This document shows, piece by piece, positions 31,087-41,360 of a DNA stretch of 64,000 nucleotides. Position 1 is the stretch's first letter. Each line of letters begins with the position of its first letter. The DNA comes from an uncultured Oleiphilus sp. (GTDB taxonomy: Bacteria > Pseudomonadota > Gammaproteobacteria > Pseudomonadales > Oleiphilaceae). A program made the position numbers and the translations under genes. Location: assembly GCA_913020045.1 (NCBI GenBank), contig CAJWBE010000005.1, positions 62,001 to 126,000 of the forward strand. Reading direction: 5' to 3'. The notes beneath the pieces were generated by a model. It searched no databases. It saw only the letters and a list, made by a program, of their open reading frames with translations, and had not been told where the DNA came from.

Positions 31087-32231
31087 TAGAGCAGTTCACC
31101 CACTAGTCGGTCTGCAAACTCATTTATATCGAGAGACAAGTCGGAGTAGCCCGCTTTATCAACTGCCATGGGCATTCCGTAGACCACGCAGCTTTTTTCA
31201 TCTTGAGTCCATATCGTTGCACCGCTAGATTTAACCATTCGGCAACCTTCCCTTCCGTCAGCGCCCATTCCAGTGAGAACAATGCCTAGCATTTTGCCCG
31301 GAAAAATACGCGCAGCTGACCCAAAGGTTAAATCGACGGAAGGCTTATACGTCAATCGCTCATCACCTTCGATAATCGAAATCTTGGCTGATCGGCCTTC
31401 TTTTTTAAGGACCATTTGTTTGCCGCCGGGTGCAAGAAAAACACGACCGGGAACCAACGCATCACCTTCTACGGCCTGAGTGACGGTTAACGAACTCATA
31501 CTATTCAAACGTTCTGCAAACGCAGGTGTAAACGTGGCTGGCATATGCTGAATCAGCAGCACTGGAACCGGAAAATTCGAAGGCAGCCGAGCAATTATTT
31601 TTTGCAGCGCCACTGGTCCCCCCGTGGAGGTGCCAATAACGAGTAGATCAATAGAATGGCCAATTGATTTAACGGATTTTCCACGAGCGCCAACTCTCGC
31701 CTCACGCGGAGCTGGTGGCTGGGAGGCGCGCGAACTAAGCGCACCTCGCTCTGTTCGTCTAGCCGCAACAGGCGCAGGACTATCACTCGCCTTAACCGCA
31801 GGTGCTGGTGTCGCTGGACTTGAAGGAACCCCTCGTGCTCGCGCTACCTGCAAAATCCTTTCTTTTAGGACCTCTTGCATACGCGAGGCGTTGCTGGATA
31901 TGTCCTCGAAATTTTTGGGGAGAAAGTCTACCGCTCCGGCCTCTAGGGCATCTAAGGTAACTCTTGCTCCCTCATAGGTAAGCGAAGAAAACATGATGAT
32001 TGGGGTGGGACAGGTTTCCATAATACGACGAACAGCCGTTACGCCGTCCATCACCGGCATTTCATAATCCATTGTAATGACGTCAGGCTTGAGCGTTGGC
32101 ACTCTTTCCAGCGCCTCTTTACCGTTTGACAGCGCCGCAATCACTTCTATTTCAGGAACGGAGCTTAATATTTCGGATACTCTCTTACGAAAGAAGGCTG
32201 AGTCATCCACCACTAATACACGTACACTCAT
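31086..32231 (-). CDS. cheB: Chemotaxis response regulator protein-glutamate methylesterase CheB (copy 1)
   Basis: MSVRVLVVDDSAFFRKRV receiver; LLVIGTSTGGPVALQKI and LLIQHMPATFT methylesterase motifs. Confidence 0.96.
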   Translation of the reverse strand: MSVRVLVVDDSAFFRKRVSEILSSVPEIEVIAALSNGKEALERVPTLKPDVITMDYEMPVMDGVTAVRRIMETCPTPIIMFSSLTYEGARVTLDALEAGAVDFLPKNFEDISSNASRMQEVLKERILQVARARGVPSSPATPAPAVKASDSPAPVAARRTERGALSSRASQPPAPREARVGARGKSVKSIGHSIDLLVIGTSTGGPVALQKIIARLPSNFPVPVLLIQHMPATFTPAFAERLNSMSSLTVTQAVEGDALVPGRVFLAPGGKQMVLKKEGRSAKISIIEGDERLTYKPSVDLTFGSAARIFPGKMLGIVLTGMGADGREGCRMVKSSGATIWTQDEKSCVVYGMPMAVDKAGYSDLSLDINEFADRLVGELL

Positions 32232-32287
32232 CAGTCTAATTCCTGACTTCAAGTTCGCTCAAAAAGGACTCCGTGATGCACTGTGCG

Positions 32288-34489
32288 CTAAGCGTAGCGT
32301 TGCAGCAAGCTAGGGATATCCAAAATAAGGGCAATTCTACCATCACCCGTTATCGTTGCACCGGCCATACCTGGCGTGCCATGCAACATTCCCCCTAAAG
32401 GCTTAATAACAACCTCTTCTTGCCCTACTAGCTGATCGACGATGAAGCCGACTCGCTGTGTACCAACCGCAACGATGACTACGTGAGCAGACTCCGTATC
32501 GGTACTTCGCCCTCCCACTAGCCAATCTTTAATGTAAAACAGAGGATAAACATTGTCTCGCACCACAATACACTCTTGGCCATCGACAACATTTGTTTTC
32601 GTCAAGTCTAGGTGAAATATCTCCACCACACTGACCAATGGGAATGCAAAAGACTGCTGTTCTAGTTTAACCATCAACGTCGGCATAATAGCTAACGTGA
32701 GCGGCACTTTAATGATCAAGCGCGAACCCTTGCCCTTCTCAGAGTCGATGTTCACAGTGCCGTTCAATTGTGTAATCTTGGTTTTGACGACATCCATTCC
32801 CACGCCGCGCCCAGACACGTCTGAAATTTCAGTTTTCGTAGAAAACCCTGGCGCGAAAATCAGGTTAAAACATTCGTTGTCGGTCAGGCGTTCCGCAGAG
32901 TCTTCATCATAAAGCCCTTTTTCTACGGCTTTTTGACGTAAAACATCAGCATCCATTCCGGCTCCGTCATCCTCAATAGACAACAGTATATGATCGCCTT
33001 CCTGCTGAGCAGACAGTATGACTTGCCCTATCCGAGACTTACCGCTTTCAACACGTTTTTCTGGCATTTCAATGCCGTGGTCAACCGCGTTTCTCACCAA
33101 GTGGACCAATGGGTCTGACAATGCCTCTACTAAGTTCTTATCTAGGTCGGTTTCCTCACCCTCGAGAACCAAGTTGATTTCTTTCTTCAGATTACGGGCC
33201 AAATCACGCACAACTCGCGGGAACCGACCAAAAACCTTCTTAATCGGTTGCATCCGCGTTTGCATGACGGCAGATTGTAAATCGCCAGTCACGACATCGA
33301 GATTCGAAACGGCTTTCTGCAGCGACTCATCCGTACTCTCATCACCCAGGCGCTTCAACCGGTTTCTCACCAACACTAGCTCGCCCACCATATTCATGAT
33401 GTCATCAAGCCTTCGTGTGTCAACGCGGACCGTTGTTTCTGTTGCAATATTGTCCGCCTTACCCGTAGCAGGCTTAGCCTTAGCAGGCGGCTTCGGAGGA
33501 GCTGGCGGAGGTGTCGGCGCCGCTGCTTTGGCAACAGGTTTTGGCGCAGCCGGTGCGGGTGCAACAGGAGCAGCTGCTTGAGCTGCCGCTGGAACGGGCG
33601 ATTTACCCGAACCATGAAGTTCATCTAATAGGTTTTCAAATTCATCATCGGTAATTAAGTTTGGATCCCCAGCAGGAGCTGGAGTGGCTGGAGCAGCGCC
33701 CTCTTCAGCCACGTTATTCGTATCGAAAGAACCTTTACCGTGCAAATCATCTAGTAGTTTTTCGAATTCATCATCGGAGATTTCATCACTCGAAGCTGCC
33801 GCTTTAGGAGCGGTATCTGCCGCTGCACTTGGCCCTGCTTTGCCATGCAAGTCATCTAATAACTGGTCAAACTCATCTTCTGAAATTTCATCGCTCGAGC
33901 TTGCCGCAGGTGCCGCTGGCGCATCAGGACTATCAAGCGCATCGAGTAATTGCTCGAACTCATCGTCGGTAATATCGCCCCCGTCAGCAGAAGCTTCTGC
34001 AGGCGTCTCCGTATCAAATAGCTCTGCGCCGCCTGGTGCAGAATCCGCGATAGGTGCAGGAGCGGCAGCGACTGGTTCCGCCGCCGGAGCAGATTCTTCT
34101 TGAGGTGCAGCGAAGCGCTCTAGGTCTGTTAACAGCTGAGGATCAGCAGGTGTTGGGTCTTGACGCGCGCGTACCTCATCAAACATAACGTTGACAGTGT
34201 CTAAGGCACGCAAAACAACATCCATAAGGTCAGAGTCAACCTTACGTTTGCCGTTTCTTAAAATGTCGAATACGTTTTCGGCAATGTGGCAACAAGCAAC
34301 TAACGCTTCCAACTGAAGAAAGCCTGCGCCGCCCTTAACCGTATGAAAACCTCTAAAGATTGCATTCAATAACTCAACATCGTCTGGATTATTTTCCAGA
34401 TCGACCAACTGCTCTGACAGCAGTTCAAGAATTTCACCAGCCTCTACCAGGAAGTCCTGGAGGATCTCTTCATCCGCGTCGAATGACAT
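32288..34489 (-). CDS. cheA: Chemotaxis histidine kinase CheA (copy 1)
   Basis: P1 Hpt FHTVKGGAGFLQL; VDHGIEMPEKR, FAPGFSTK...VSGRGVGMDVVK; P5 CheW-like domain. Confidence 0.97.
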   Translation of the reverse strand: MSFDADEEILQDFLVEAGEILELLSEQLVDLENNPDDVELLNAIFRGFHTVKGGAGFLQLEALVACCHIAENVFDILRNGKRKVDSDLMDVVLRALDTVNVMFDEVRARQDPTPADPQLLTDLERFAAPQEESAPAAEPVAAAPAPIADSAPGGAELFDTETPAEASADGGDITDDEFEQLLDALDSPDAPAAPAASSSDEISEDEFDQLLDDLHGKAGPSAAADTAPKAAASSDEISDDEFEKLLDDLHGKGSFDTNNVAEEGAAPATPAPAGDPNLITDDEFENLLDELHGSGKSPVPAAAQAAAPVAPAPAAPKPVAKAAAPTPPPAPPKPPAKAKPATGKADNIATETTVRVDTRRLDDIMNMVGELVLVRNRLKRLGDESTDESLQKAVSNLDVVTGDLQSAVMQTRMQPIKKVFGRFPRVVRDLARNLKKEINLVLEGEETDLDKNLVEALSDPLVHLVRNAVDHGIEMPEKRVESGKSRIGQVILSAQQEGDHILLSIEDDGAGMDADVLRQKAVEKGLYDEDSAERLTDNECFNLIFAPGFSTKTEISDVSGRGVGMDVVKTKITQLNGTVNIDSEKGKGSRLIIKVPLTLAIMPTLMVKLEQQSFAFPLVSVVEIFHLDLTKTNVVDGQECIVVRDNVYPLFYIKDWLVGGRSTDTESAHVVIVAVGTQRVGFIVDQLVGQEEVVIKPLGGMLHGTPGMAGATITGDGRIALILDIPSLLQRYA

Positions 34490-34498
34490 GCGTACCCC

Positions 34499-35284
34499 TT
34501 AAAAACCTAAACTAGACAATAAATCGTCTACATCGTCCTGCCCTGAAACGACATCCTCACGTTTTTCAGTGTTCATTTGAGGGCCTTCACCCTCAATACC
34601 TCTATCGACTTCATCTATGTCGTGAACCGTGCCCGTGATACTGTCTACCTTGCCCGCCATCCTAACTAAGTCGACGAGATTTTCTTCAACTTCTTTCACT
34701 AGACCGGTGACTCTATGAATCACCTGCCCGGTTAGATCTTGAAAGTCTTGTGCTAACAATATTTCGGACAAGTTAACGTAAACTTTATCGGAATCTACCG
34801 ATAATTTTTGCAGGAACTCATCCATCCGCCCAGACAACGCTCTAAATTCTTCGGGCTTCATTTCCTTGCGCTGCAAGCGCCCCCAAGCTTCTTTAAGTTG
34901 AACCGCCTCTTCTTTTATTCCGGAAGCGTAAGGCATTGTTTCTTCGACCAAATCTAGCGTCTTATTTGCCGCTTTATTGGTCATATCAACAACGTAGGTA
35001 AGCCGGTCTGAAGCATCATTCATTTTAGACATTGCTTCCTCATCATGAGGAGGAACAGCACTATCAACATGAAAGTTTCGAATCGATTCGTAAAGAGAGC
35101 GAGTTAAGCGCCCTACTTCTTGATATAAGGTTCGATCGCGAGTTTCGTTTATCTCGTTGATGACTTCCATAGCACCAGAGATATCACCGCTGTCGACGAG
35201 TTCTTTCAAACGGTAGCTTTGCTCTTTCAACCCGTCTTCAAAAGCTCTCACAGTCTCGTTTTGTTCTTCGGTATTATCAGACAT
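34499..35284 (-). CDS. cheZ: Protein phosphatase CheZ
   Basis: LSEILLAQDFQDLTGQVIHRVTGLVKEVEENLV; C-terminal VDDLLSSLGF. Confidence 0.95.
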   Translation of the reverse strand: MSDNTEEQNETVRAFEDGLKEQSYRLKELVDSGDISGAMEVINEINETRDRTLYQEVGRLTRSLYESIRNFHVDSAVPPHDEEAMSKMNDASDRLTYVVDMTNKAANKTLDLVEETMPYASGIKEEAVQLKEAWGRLQRKEMKPEEFRALSGRMDEFLQKLSVDSDKVYVNLSEILLAQDFQDLTGQVIHRVTGLVKEVEENLVDLVRMAGKVDSITGTVHDIDEVDRGIEGEGPQMNTEKREDVVSGQDDVDDLLSSLGF

Positions 35285-35298
35285 ATGTGCGACAGCCC

Positions 35299-35697
35299 CT
35301 AAGAGTCAATACGTTCAAAAATCTTATCGATTTTTTCTTTGAGGACAGCAGCAGTAAACGGCTTGACTACGTAGCCATTGACACCGGCTTGCGCCGCGGC
35401 AACGATCTGATCACGCTTCGCTTCTGCAGTTACCATTAGGACCGGCATTGTTTTGAGATTATCGTCTGCACGTACATTTTGCAGCAGTTCAATCCCAGTC
35501 ATACCTGGCATGTTCCAATCCGTTACAAGGAAGTCATATTTACCGGTCTGAAGCATAGGCAACGCAGTATTACCGTCGTCAGCTTCATCAGTATTTGTGA
35601 ACCCTAAATCACGAAGTAGGTTTTTTATAATTCTTCTCATAGTCGAAAAATCATCTACGACTAGGATTTTCATATCTTTATTCAAGTCGACCTCCAC
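35299..35697 (-). CDS. cheY: Chemotaxis response regulator CheY (copy 1)
   Basis: [25 protein letters not shown]...[13 protein letters not shown]...[19 protein letters not shown]. Confidence 0.97.
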   Translation of the reverse strand: MEVDLNKDMKILVVDDFSTMRRIIKNLLRDLGFTNTDEADDGNTALPMLQTGKYDFLVTDWNMPGMTGIELLQNVRADDNLKTMPVLMVTAEAKRDQIVAAAQAGVNGYVVKPFTAAVLKEKIDKIFERIDS

Positions 35698-35869
35698 TAA
35701 TGTCGATGCCCGAAATCACATTGATTCTATACACCCAAGTCTAGTCGCTGTTCTGGTGCTATCCAGTTTTTTTTGGCTTTTATTTCAACGATATCCGGCG
35801 GTGACAGGAGAGATTCAAAATTGATCGAAAGTCGATCTATTTTAAAATTTTGCTTGCCTTAGATAATCT

Positions 35870-35896
35870 ATTTCGGCAGGTTGCCGTAGATCTTAA
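35870..35896 (-). promoter_or_regulatory. Putative sigma-28 (FliA) promoter upstream of cheY
   Basis: Minus-strand TTAAGATC-N11-GCCGAAAT, compare TAAAGTTT-N11-GCCGATAA. Confidence 0.45.
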
Positions 35897-35907
35897 ATTT
35901 TCAAGAA

Positions 35908-36615
35908 TTATAGCCACTCGCCCATGCGAGCTCTAAGCCTCATGGCAGCTTGAGAGTGTATTTGACTAACGCGAGATTCACTAACGGACAAAACAAGCCC
36001 TATTTCCTTCAGATTCAACTCTTCTTCGTAATATAGCGATAACACCATTTTTTCACGTTCGGGCAGGTTATCGATTTCCGCGATCAGGCGCTCTTTAAAT
36101 GCTCGCTCTTGAACTTTCTTACCGGGCCCTTCATGATCATGAACTTTGGCATCTATCATCCCCTCGCCATTTTCAGTCACTTCATCAAGACTAAAAAGCT
36201 TGCCGCTATTGCTATCTTTTAAACAGGAAAAATACTCATCCAGACTCATGCCTAACTCAGTCGCGATTTCTTCATCTCGCGCATCCCGGCCTTCTCGGTC
36301 CTCAACAATTTTCACGGCCTCTGCAATTCGGCGTCCATTTCTATGCACAGAACGTGGAACCCAGTCACCCTTGCGAACCTCATCCATCATCGAACCACGT
36401 ATGCGGATGCCGGCATAGGTTTCAAATGCGGCGCCTTTGGATGACTCATATTTCTTCGACGCTTCTAGCAAGCCGATCATCCCAGCCTGAATAAGGTCAT
36501 CGACTTGCACGCTAGCAGGAAGCCGCGCCATCAGGTGGTGAGCAATCTTTTTTACAAGAGGCGCGTGCTTTGCGATCAGCTGATCAGCACGCCGTGTTTC
36601 TGCTTCGCTATACAT
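35908..36615 (-). CDS. fliA: Flagellar sigma factor FliA (sigma-28)
   Basis: LMARLPASVQVDDLIQAGMIGLLEASKKYESSKGAAFETYAGIRIRGSMMDEVRKGDWVPRSVHRN. Confidence 0.97.
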   Translation of the reverse strand: MYSEAETRRADQLIAKHAPLVKKIAHHLMARLPASVQVDDLIQAGMIGLLEASKKYESSKGAAFETYAGIRIRGSMMDEVRKGDWVPRSVHRNGRRIAEAVKIVEDREGRDARDEEIATELGMSLDEYFSCLKDSNSGKLFSLDEVTENGEGMIDAKVHDHEGPGKKVQERAFKERLIAEIDNLPEREKMVLSLYYEEELNLKEIGLVLSVSESRVSQIHSQAAMRLRARMGEWL

Positions 36616-36700
36616 AGACAAAGACCACACAACCCAAGGCAAGATGTTTAATTATTTTTGCTTTCACTACAACTCGATGCAAATCAAAAGTGAACGAAAA

Positions 36701-37513
36701 TCAGGCCTGAACCAAGCGCTCAACAAAGAACTCTAAGTGCCCACGCGGGCTTGAAGGCAAAGGCCAACTATCGGCTTTTTCCGCAAGCGCTTTATAAGCT
36801 AATGATGCCTTAGCCTTTGGGTATGCCTCAATGACTGGACGCTGCCGTTGAACAGACTTCTTAACGGCCTCATCGAAGGGAATGCAGCCAACATACTGCA
36901 GAGCAACATCGAGAAAACGATCCGTCACATGCGTTAGTTTTGAAAAAAGATGGCGACCCTCTTCTTGAGACTTAACCATATTAGCTAGCACTCTGAAGCG
37001 GTACATATCATAATCACGATTGAGCAACTTTATGAGGGCATAGCAATCGGTAATGGATGTTGGCTCATCGACCACGACGACGACAACCTCTTGTGCGGCT
37101 CTTAAAAAAGAAACGACACCGTCTGATATCCCAGCTGCCGTATCAACAATCAACACATCAAGGTCGCTAGCAATTTCACTAAAGGCATTTATTAAACCAG
37201 CATGCTCCATCGGGTTTAAGGACACCATTTTTTGAGTACCCGACGACGCAGGGACAATCTTAACGCCCTGAGGGCCCTCGACCATAACGTCTTTAAGGGA
37301 TGCGGTTCCGTTGATCACGTCAGCAATATTGCCCTTCGAGGAAATGCCGAGCAAAACATCGATATTAGCCAAACCCAAGTCGGCATCAAGCAGCACAACT
37401 CTGCGACCCATGCGCGCTAATGCAATAGATAAGTTAATAGATACGTTACTTTTGCCTACGCCACCCTTTCCACCAGTGACAGCAATTACTTGAACCGGGC
37501 CAGAGTTAGCCAT
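36701..37513 (-). CDS. fleN: Flagellar number regulator FleN/FlhG
   Basis: VIAVTGGKGGVGKSNVSINLSIALARMGRRVVLLDADLGLANIDVLLGI; downstream of flhF. Confidence 0.95.
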   Translation of the reverse strand: MANSGPVQVIAVTGGKGGVGKSNVSINLSIALARMGRRVVLLDADLGLANIDVLLGISSKGNIADVINGTASLKDVMVEGPQGVKIVPASSGTQKMVSLNPMEHAGLINAFSEIASDLDVLIVDTAAGISDGVVSFLRAAQEVVVVVVDEPTSITDCYALIKLLNRDYDMYRFRVLANMVKSQEEGRHLFSKLTHVTDRFLDVALQYVGCIPFDEAVKKSVQRQRPVIEAYPKAKASLAYKALAEKADSWPLPSSPRGHLEFFVERLVQA

Positions 37514-37662
37514 ACCGGTTTGATTCCTCTTAGATTACAACGACACTACTTTCGCAGCATTTACTTTATATTTTTTATCAATTTCAAACGCCAATGCTCT
37601 TGAAGAAGTCTAGCAAAAAAAAATCCGATGACCTATTTATGCCAATTATGCGTTTGTGCAAG

Positions 37663-38958
37663 CTATGCGGAATGCGAAAAGACCGTTTCCGCAGGGCCTT
37701 GTTGTTCTTCGGAGCTGATTGTCACCCATCGCTGGGAACTATTCAACAAGGCCTCGGCTTGCGCCAGCAATCCTTTTGCTTCAAGGCGATGAATGTCTTC
37801 AGGAACGCGCTGCCCATCAGTATAGTAAGCAACGCGCAACTGACACTCCATCAAAAAACTTATGCTTTCGCCCAAGCTAACCGCTTCATCCATCTTAGTC
37901 ACGATAACCCCCACCGGATTGATCATTCGATAGTGGTTGTAGTTCGCACACATCACTTGATACTGACCAACGGCGGACATTACTAAGTAAGGCTGGACCC
38001 TATGCGCAGACATTTTTATTTCGTTCAGTTGCTGCGTCCAACACTTATCGTTCGGCATAAGACCCGCCGTATCAACCAACACCAAGCGCTTATCAGACAA
38101 ACGATCCAGTATGGCGTCTAGCGTATTTTGTTCATCAACACTATGCACCGGCACATTAAGAATACGACCAAAAACTTTGAGCTGCTCATGTGCTGCGATT
38201 CGATACCGGTCAGTGGTCACTAGCGCAATGCTGTCCGCTCCAAACTTCATGACGTAACGAGCGGCCATTTTACCAATGGTCATGGTTTTACCGCTTCCAG
38301 TAGGGCCTACCAAGGCAATAACACCACCCTGATCGATAATTTCCCCATATTCGATGGCAATACTTTGTTCGATTTCTTCTTCCGCTTTAGCCCAAGCGCT
38401 ACCAGGCGTTTCTTCTTGACGCACCGCTGCCACCACCTTTTCGCGAAGTGGTTTCGCCAAGCAAATAGACTCTAAACGTTCGGCAACGTGTTTTTGCGCC
38501 GCCGTCATCGTTTCGACTGGTTTAACTGCTGCGGGCGTCACGCTCTGCTGAATCAAACCTCTGAGAGATTCTATCTCTGCTCTCATATCGGTCAATTGAT
38601 CCCAGCCGGCGGGTACTGATTCAGCATTGCCCACTGGCAACTCAGCCACCTTCGCCATCGCTGCCGCTGGCTTTTGATTGCGCTTCACATCCTCTATATG
38701 TTTCTTCGCTCGCCCTAATTCATCCTGCAAACGTATGTGCTTTTGCGCATGCAGACGCGCTACTTTAGTAGGACTTGCTGGAACATCGAGCCCGATTGAT
38801 TGTTGTGCCTTTTCTTCGTCGTAATCTAATGCCGCCACAATCTCAACGCCGCCATCGACCTTCTCATTCGAGAGAATCATTGCATCTGCGCCGAGCTCCT
38901 CCCGAACCATCTTAAGAGCATCTTGCATCGTATTTGAGAAAAATCGTTTAACGTTCAT
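37663..38958 (-). CDS. flhF: Flagellar SRP-like GTPase FlhF
   Basis: MNVKRFFSNTMQDALKMVREELGADAMILSNEKVDGGVEIVAA; VALVGPTGSGKTMTIGKMAARYVM. Confidence 0.96.
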   Translation of the reverse strand: MNVKRFFSNTMQDALKMVREELGADAMILSNEKVDGGVEIVAALDYDEEKAQQSIGLDVPASPTKVARLHAQKHIRLQDELGRAKKHIEDVKRNQKPAAAMAKVAELPVGNAESVPAGWDQLTDMRAEIESLRGLIQQSVTPAAVKPVETMTAAQKHVAERLESICLAKPLREKVVAAVRQEETPGSAWAKAEEEIEQSIAIEYGEIIDQGGVIALVGPTGSGKTMTIGKMAARYVMKFGADSIALVTTDRYRIAAHEQLKVFGRILNVPVHSVDEQNTLDAILDRLSDKRLVLVDTAGLMPNDKCWTQQLNEIKMSAHRVQPYLVMSAVGQYQVMCANYNHYRMINPVGVIVTKMDEAVSLGESISFLMECQLRVAYYTDGQRVPEDIHRLEAKGLLAQAEALLNSSQRWVTISSEEQQGPAETVFSHSA

Positions 38959-39026
38959 ATCTATGTCCTACACCTTACTTCTGCGTGCTTCGCCAAAGGC
39001 GACTGCGAGGCACTTGAAGCGCCAAA

Positions 39027-41195
39027 TTATTGACCGACCGTTGCCACAATATTTATCTGCTTGTTGTCTGGTACTTCCTGATAAGACAACACTCTCATCG
39101 CACTAATACTGACCCGAATAAACCTTGCTAACAGCGGCCTCAATGGCGCTGACACCAGCAATATTGCTGGCTGGCCAAGCATTTCTTGTCGCTGGGCTGA
39201 GTCACTCAATGAGCGCTGGAGTGATTCAACTATCTGAGGCTCTAACACCAAGCCCATATCATCCGCAACGCCAGTTTTTTGTGACTGATGCACTGACTTA
39301 AGCAATAGCTGTTCCAAGTCTGGCTCTAGAGTGATAACAGGGATTTCTGCTTCGGCACCACAAAGCGTCTGCGCGATCATACGGCGCAAGGCATGACGAC
39401 AAGACTCCGTTAGCTGCGTCGCATCCGAACTACTTGGCCCCATATTAACAATGGCCTCTGCGATCGAACGCATATCTCTGATGGGCACATCTTCAATCAA
39501 TAAGCTCTGTAAAACCTTCAGCAAAACACTAACGGAAACACAGTTCGGTACTAACTCTTCAGCAAGTTTTGGCGAGCCACGCGTTAGCTGGTCCAACCAC
39601 TGCTGCACTTCTTCATGGCCAATCAACTCATTCGCATGCTTTTGCAAAACCTGATTTAAGTGCGTTGCAACAACCGTGCTTGAATCGACCACTGTATAAC
39701 CTAAGGTCTGCGCGTGATCCTTTTGACTAGACTCAATCCAAATGGCATCCAAACCGAACGCGGGGTCTCTGCCCTCGATACCTTCAACCGTGCCAAATAC
39801 CTGGCCAGGATTAATCGCCAACTCTCTATCTGGATGTATCTCAGCTTCTGCAATATTCACCCCCATCAGCGTAATTCGATAAACGTTTGGCATCAGGTCT
39901 AAGTTGTCGCGAATATGAACCGACGGCATTAAGAACCCTAATTCTTGCGATAATTTTTTTCGAACGCCTTTTATTCGTCCAAGCAACTGACCGCCCTGTG
40001 ATTTATCTACCAAAGGAATCAGCCGATAACCGACTTCCAAGCCAATCACATCAACCGCTGTCACGTCGTCCCAACCTAACTCTGGGGTCGTTCTTTCAGA
40101 CTCACTTGCCGGCGCAGGCAGTGCATCCGCGGCTTGATTGGCGATTGCGTCTTGAAGGCCGGAACTGCCAGATTTTCTGCGCGGCATAGGGCCATCATAA
40201 GACTCAACGGCGGCCTCTTTACGGCGCTTATCAAAGTACCAAGCACCGACCGCAGTTAAGGTACCTAGACCAACAAACGCAACATGCGGCATACCCGGCA
40301 CTAAGCCCATAACAATCAAGATCGCAGAAGCTATGTACAGCGCTTTCGGCTCAACAAACATTTGGTCAAAAATTTGACTCGACATATCCTGAGTGGTGCT
40401 AACCCGTGTCACCATAATGGCGGCAGCGGTCGAAAGCAGCAATGACGGGATCTGAGCGACTAGACCGTCCCCGATCGTAAGCAAAGAATATTTTTCCATC
40501 GCATCAGAAAAGTCCAAACCGTGTTGGACCATACCGATACTCAGCCCGCCAATAATATTGATCGCGAGAATGAGCAAACCCGCAATCGCATCACCACGGA
40601 CAAACTTACTAGCACCGTCCATTGACCCATAGAAGTCAGCCTCTTCAGCAACCTCCTCTCGTCGCTCTTTAGCCGCCTGCTGATCAATAATTCCTGCATT
40701 CAGGTCGGCATCAATTGCCATCTGTTTGCCCGGCATGGCATCCAAGGTAAAGCGCGCGCTCACTTCCGAAACTCGTCCAGCACCTTTGGTCACAACCACA
40801 AAATTGATAATCATCAATATCGCGAAAACCACCAAACCTACGGCATAGTTTCCGCCAATCACAACCTCTCCAAACGCCTCGATAACCTTACCTGCAGCGT
40901 CACCACCTTCGTGACCTTCTAACAACACGACTCGCGTCGATGCAACGTTCAAGGCAAGTCGGAGCAAGGTCGCAACTAACAATACCGTTGGAAAAATCGC
41001 AAACTCCATCGGACGCAACGAATAGATACAAACCAGCAGAACCACGAGCGATAAGGCGATGTTAAAAGTAAATAGTAAGTCTAAGAGAAAGGGAGGGACC
41101 GGCAGAGTCATCATTCCCAGCATGCCAACCAACAGAATGGGGATACCCATGTTGGATTGAACTAATCGGAACTGATTAAGTGTCGCTGTTTGCAT
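39027..41195 (-). CDS. flhA: Flagellar export apparatus protein FlhA
   Basis: 722 aa; RVSEVSARFTLDAMPGKQMAIDADLNAGIIDQQAAKERREEVAEEADFYGSMDGASKFVRGDAIA. Confidence 0.98.
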   Translation of the reverse strand: MQTATLNQFRLVQSNMGIPILLVGMLGMMTLPVPPFLLDLLFTFNIALSLVVLLVCIYSLRPMEFAIFPTVLLVATLLRLALNVASTRVVLLEGHEGGDAAGKVIEAFGEVVIGGNYAVGLVVFAILMIINFVVVTKGAGRVSEVSARFTLDAMPGKQMAIDADLNAGIIDQQAAKERREEVAEEADFYGSMDGASKFVRGDAIAGLLILAINIIGGLSIGMVQHGLDFSDAMEKYSLLTIGDGLVAQIPSLLLSTAAAIMVTRVSTTQDMSSQIFDQMFVEPKALYIASAILIVMGLVPGMPHVAFVGLGTLTAVGAWYFDKRRKEAAVESYDGPMPRRKSGSSGLQDAIANQAADALPAPASESERTTPELGWDDVTAVDVIGLEVGYRLIPLVDKSQGGQLLGRIKGVRKKLSQELGFLMPSVHIRDNLDLMPNVYRITLMGVNIAEAEIHPDRELAINPGQVFGTVEGIEGRDPAFGLDAIWIESSQKDHAQTLGYTVVDSSTVVATHLNQVLQKHANELIGHEEVQQWLDQLTRGSPKLAEELVPNCVSVSVLLKVLQSLLIEDVPIRDMRSIAEAIVNMGPSSSDATQLTESCRHALRRMIAQTLCGAEAEIPVITLEPDLEQLLLKSVHQSQKTGVADDMGLVLEPQIVESLQRSLSDSAQRQEMLGQPAILLVSAPLRPLLARFIRVSISAMRVLSYQEVPDNKQINIVATVGQ

Positions 41196-41277
41196 AAAAA
41201 TATCGCATCGCTTGGTCTTTCAAGAGAACCAAATAAATGACGATATCTCGGCACTTATTTGCTAGTAAACCTAGTTC

Positions 41278-41294
41278 TGCAAGAAGCGCACCGA
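41278..41294 (-). promoter_or_regulatory. Putative sigma-54 promoter upstream of flhA
   Basis: Minus-strand TCGGTGCGCTTCTTGCA (GG-N10-GC), ~83 bp upstream of flhA. Confidence 0.6.
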
Positions 41295-41360
41295 CATTGG
41301 AAAGCGATAGATAAAAAGATACAGATAAAAGTAAGCGTCAGGCAATTCACTAGCCCAGCA

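Noticed and set aside
33018-34103. Plus-strand ORFs antisense to cheA (187 aa and 139 aa, Ser/Ala-rich)
   Set aside because: Low-complexity translations are artefacts of the Ala/Pro-rich linker of cheA read on the other strand.
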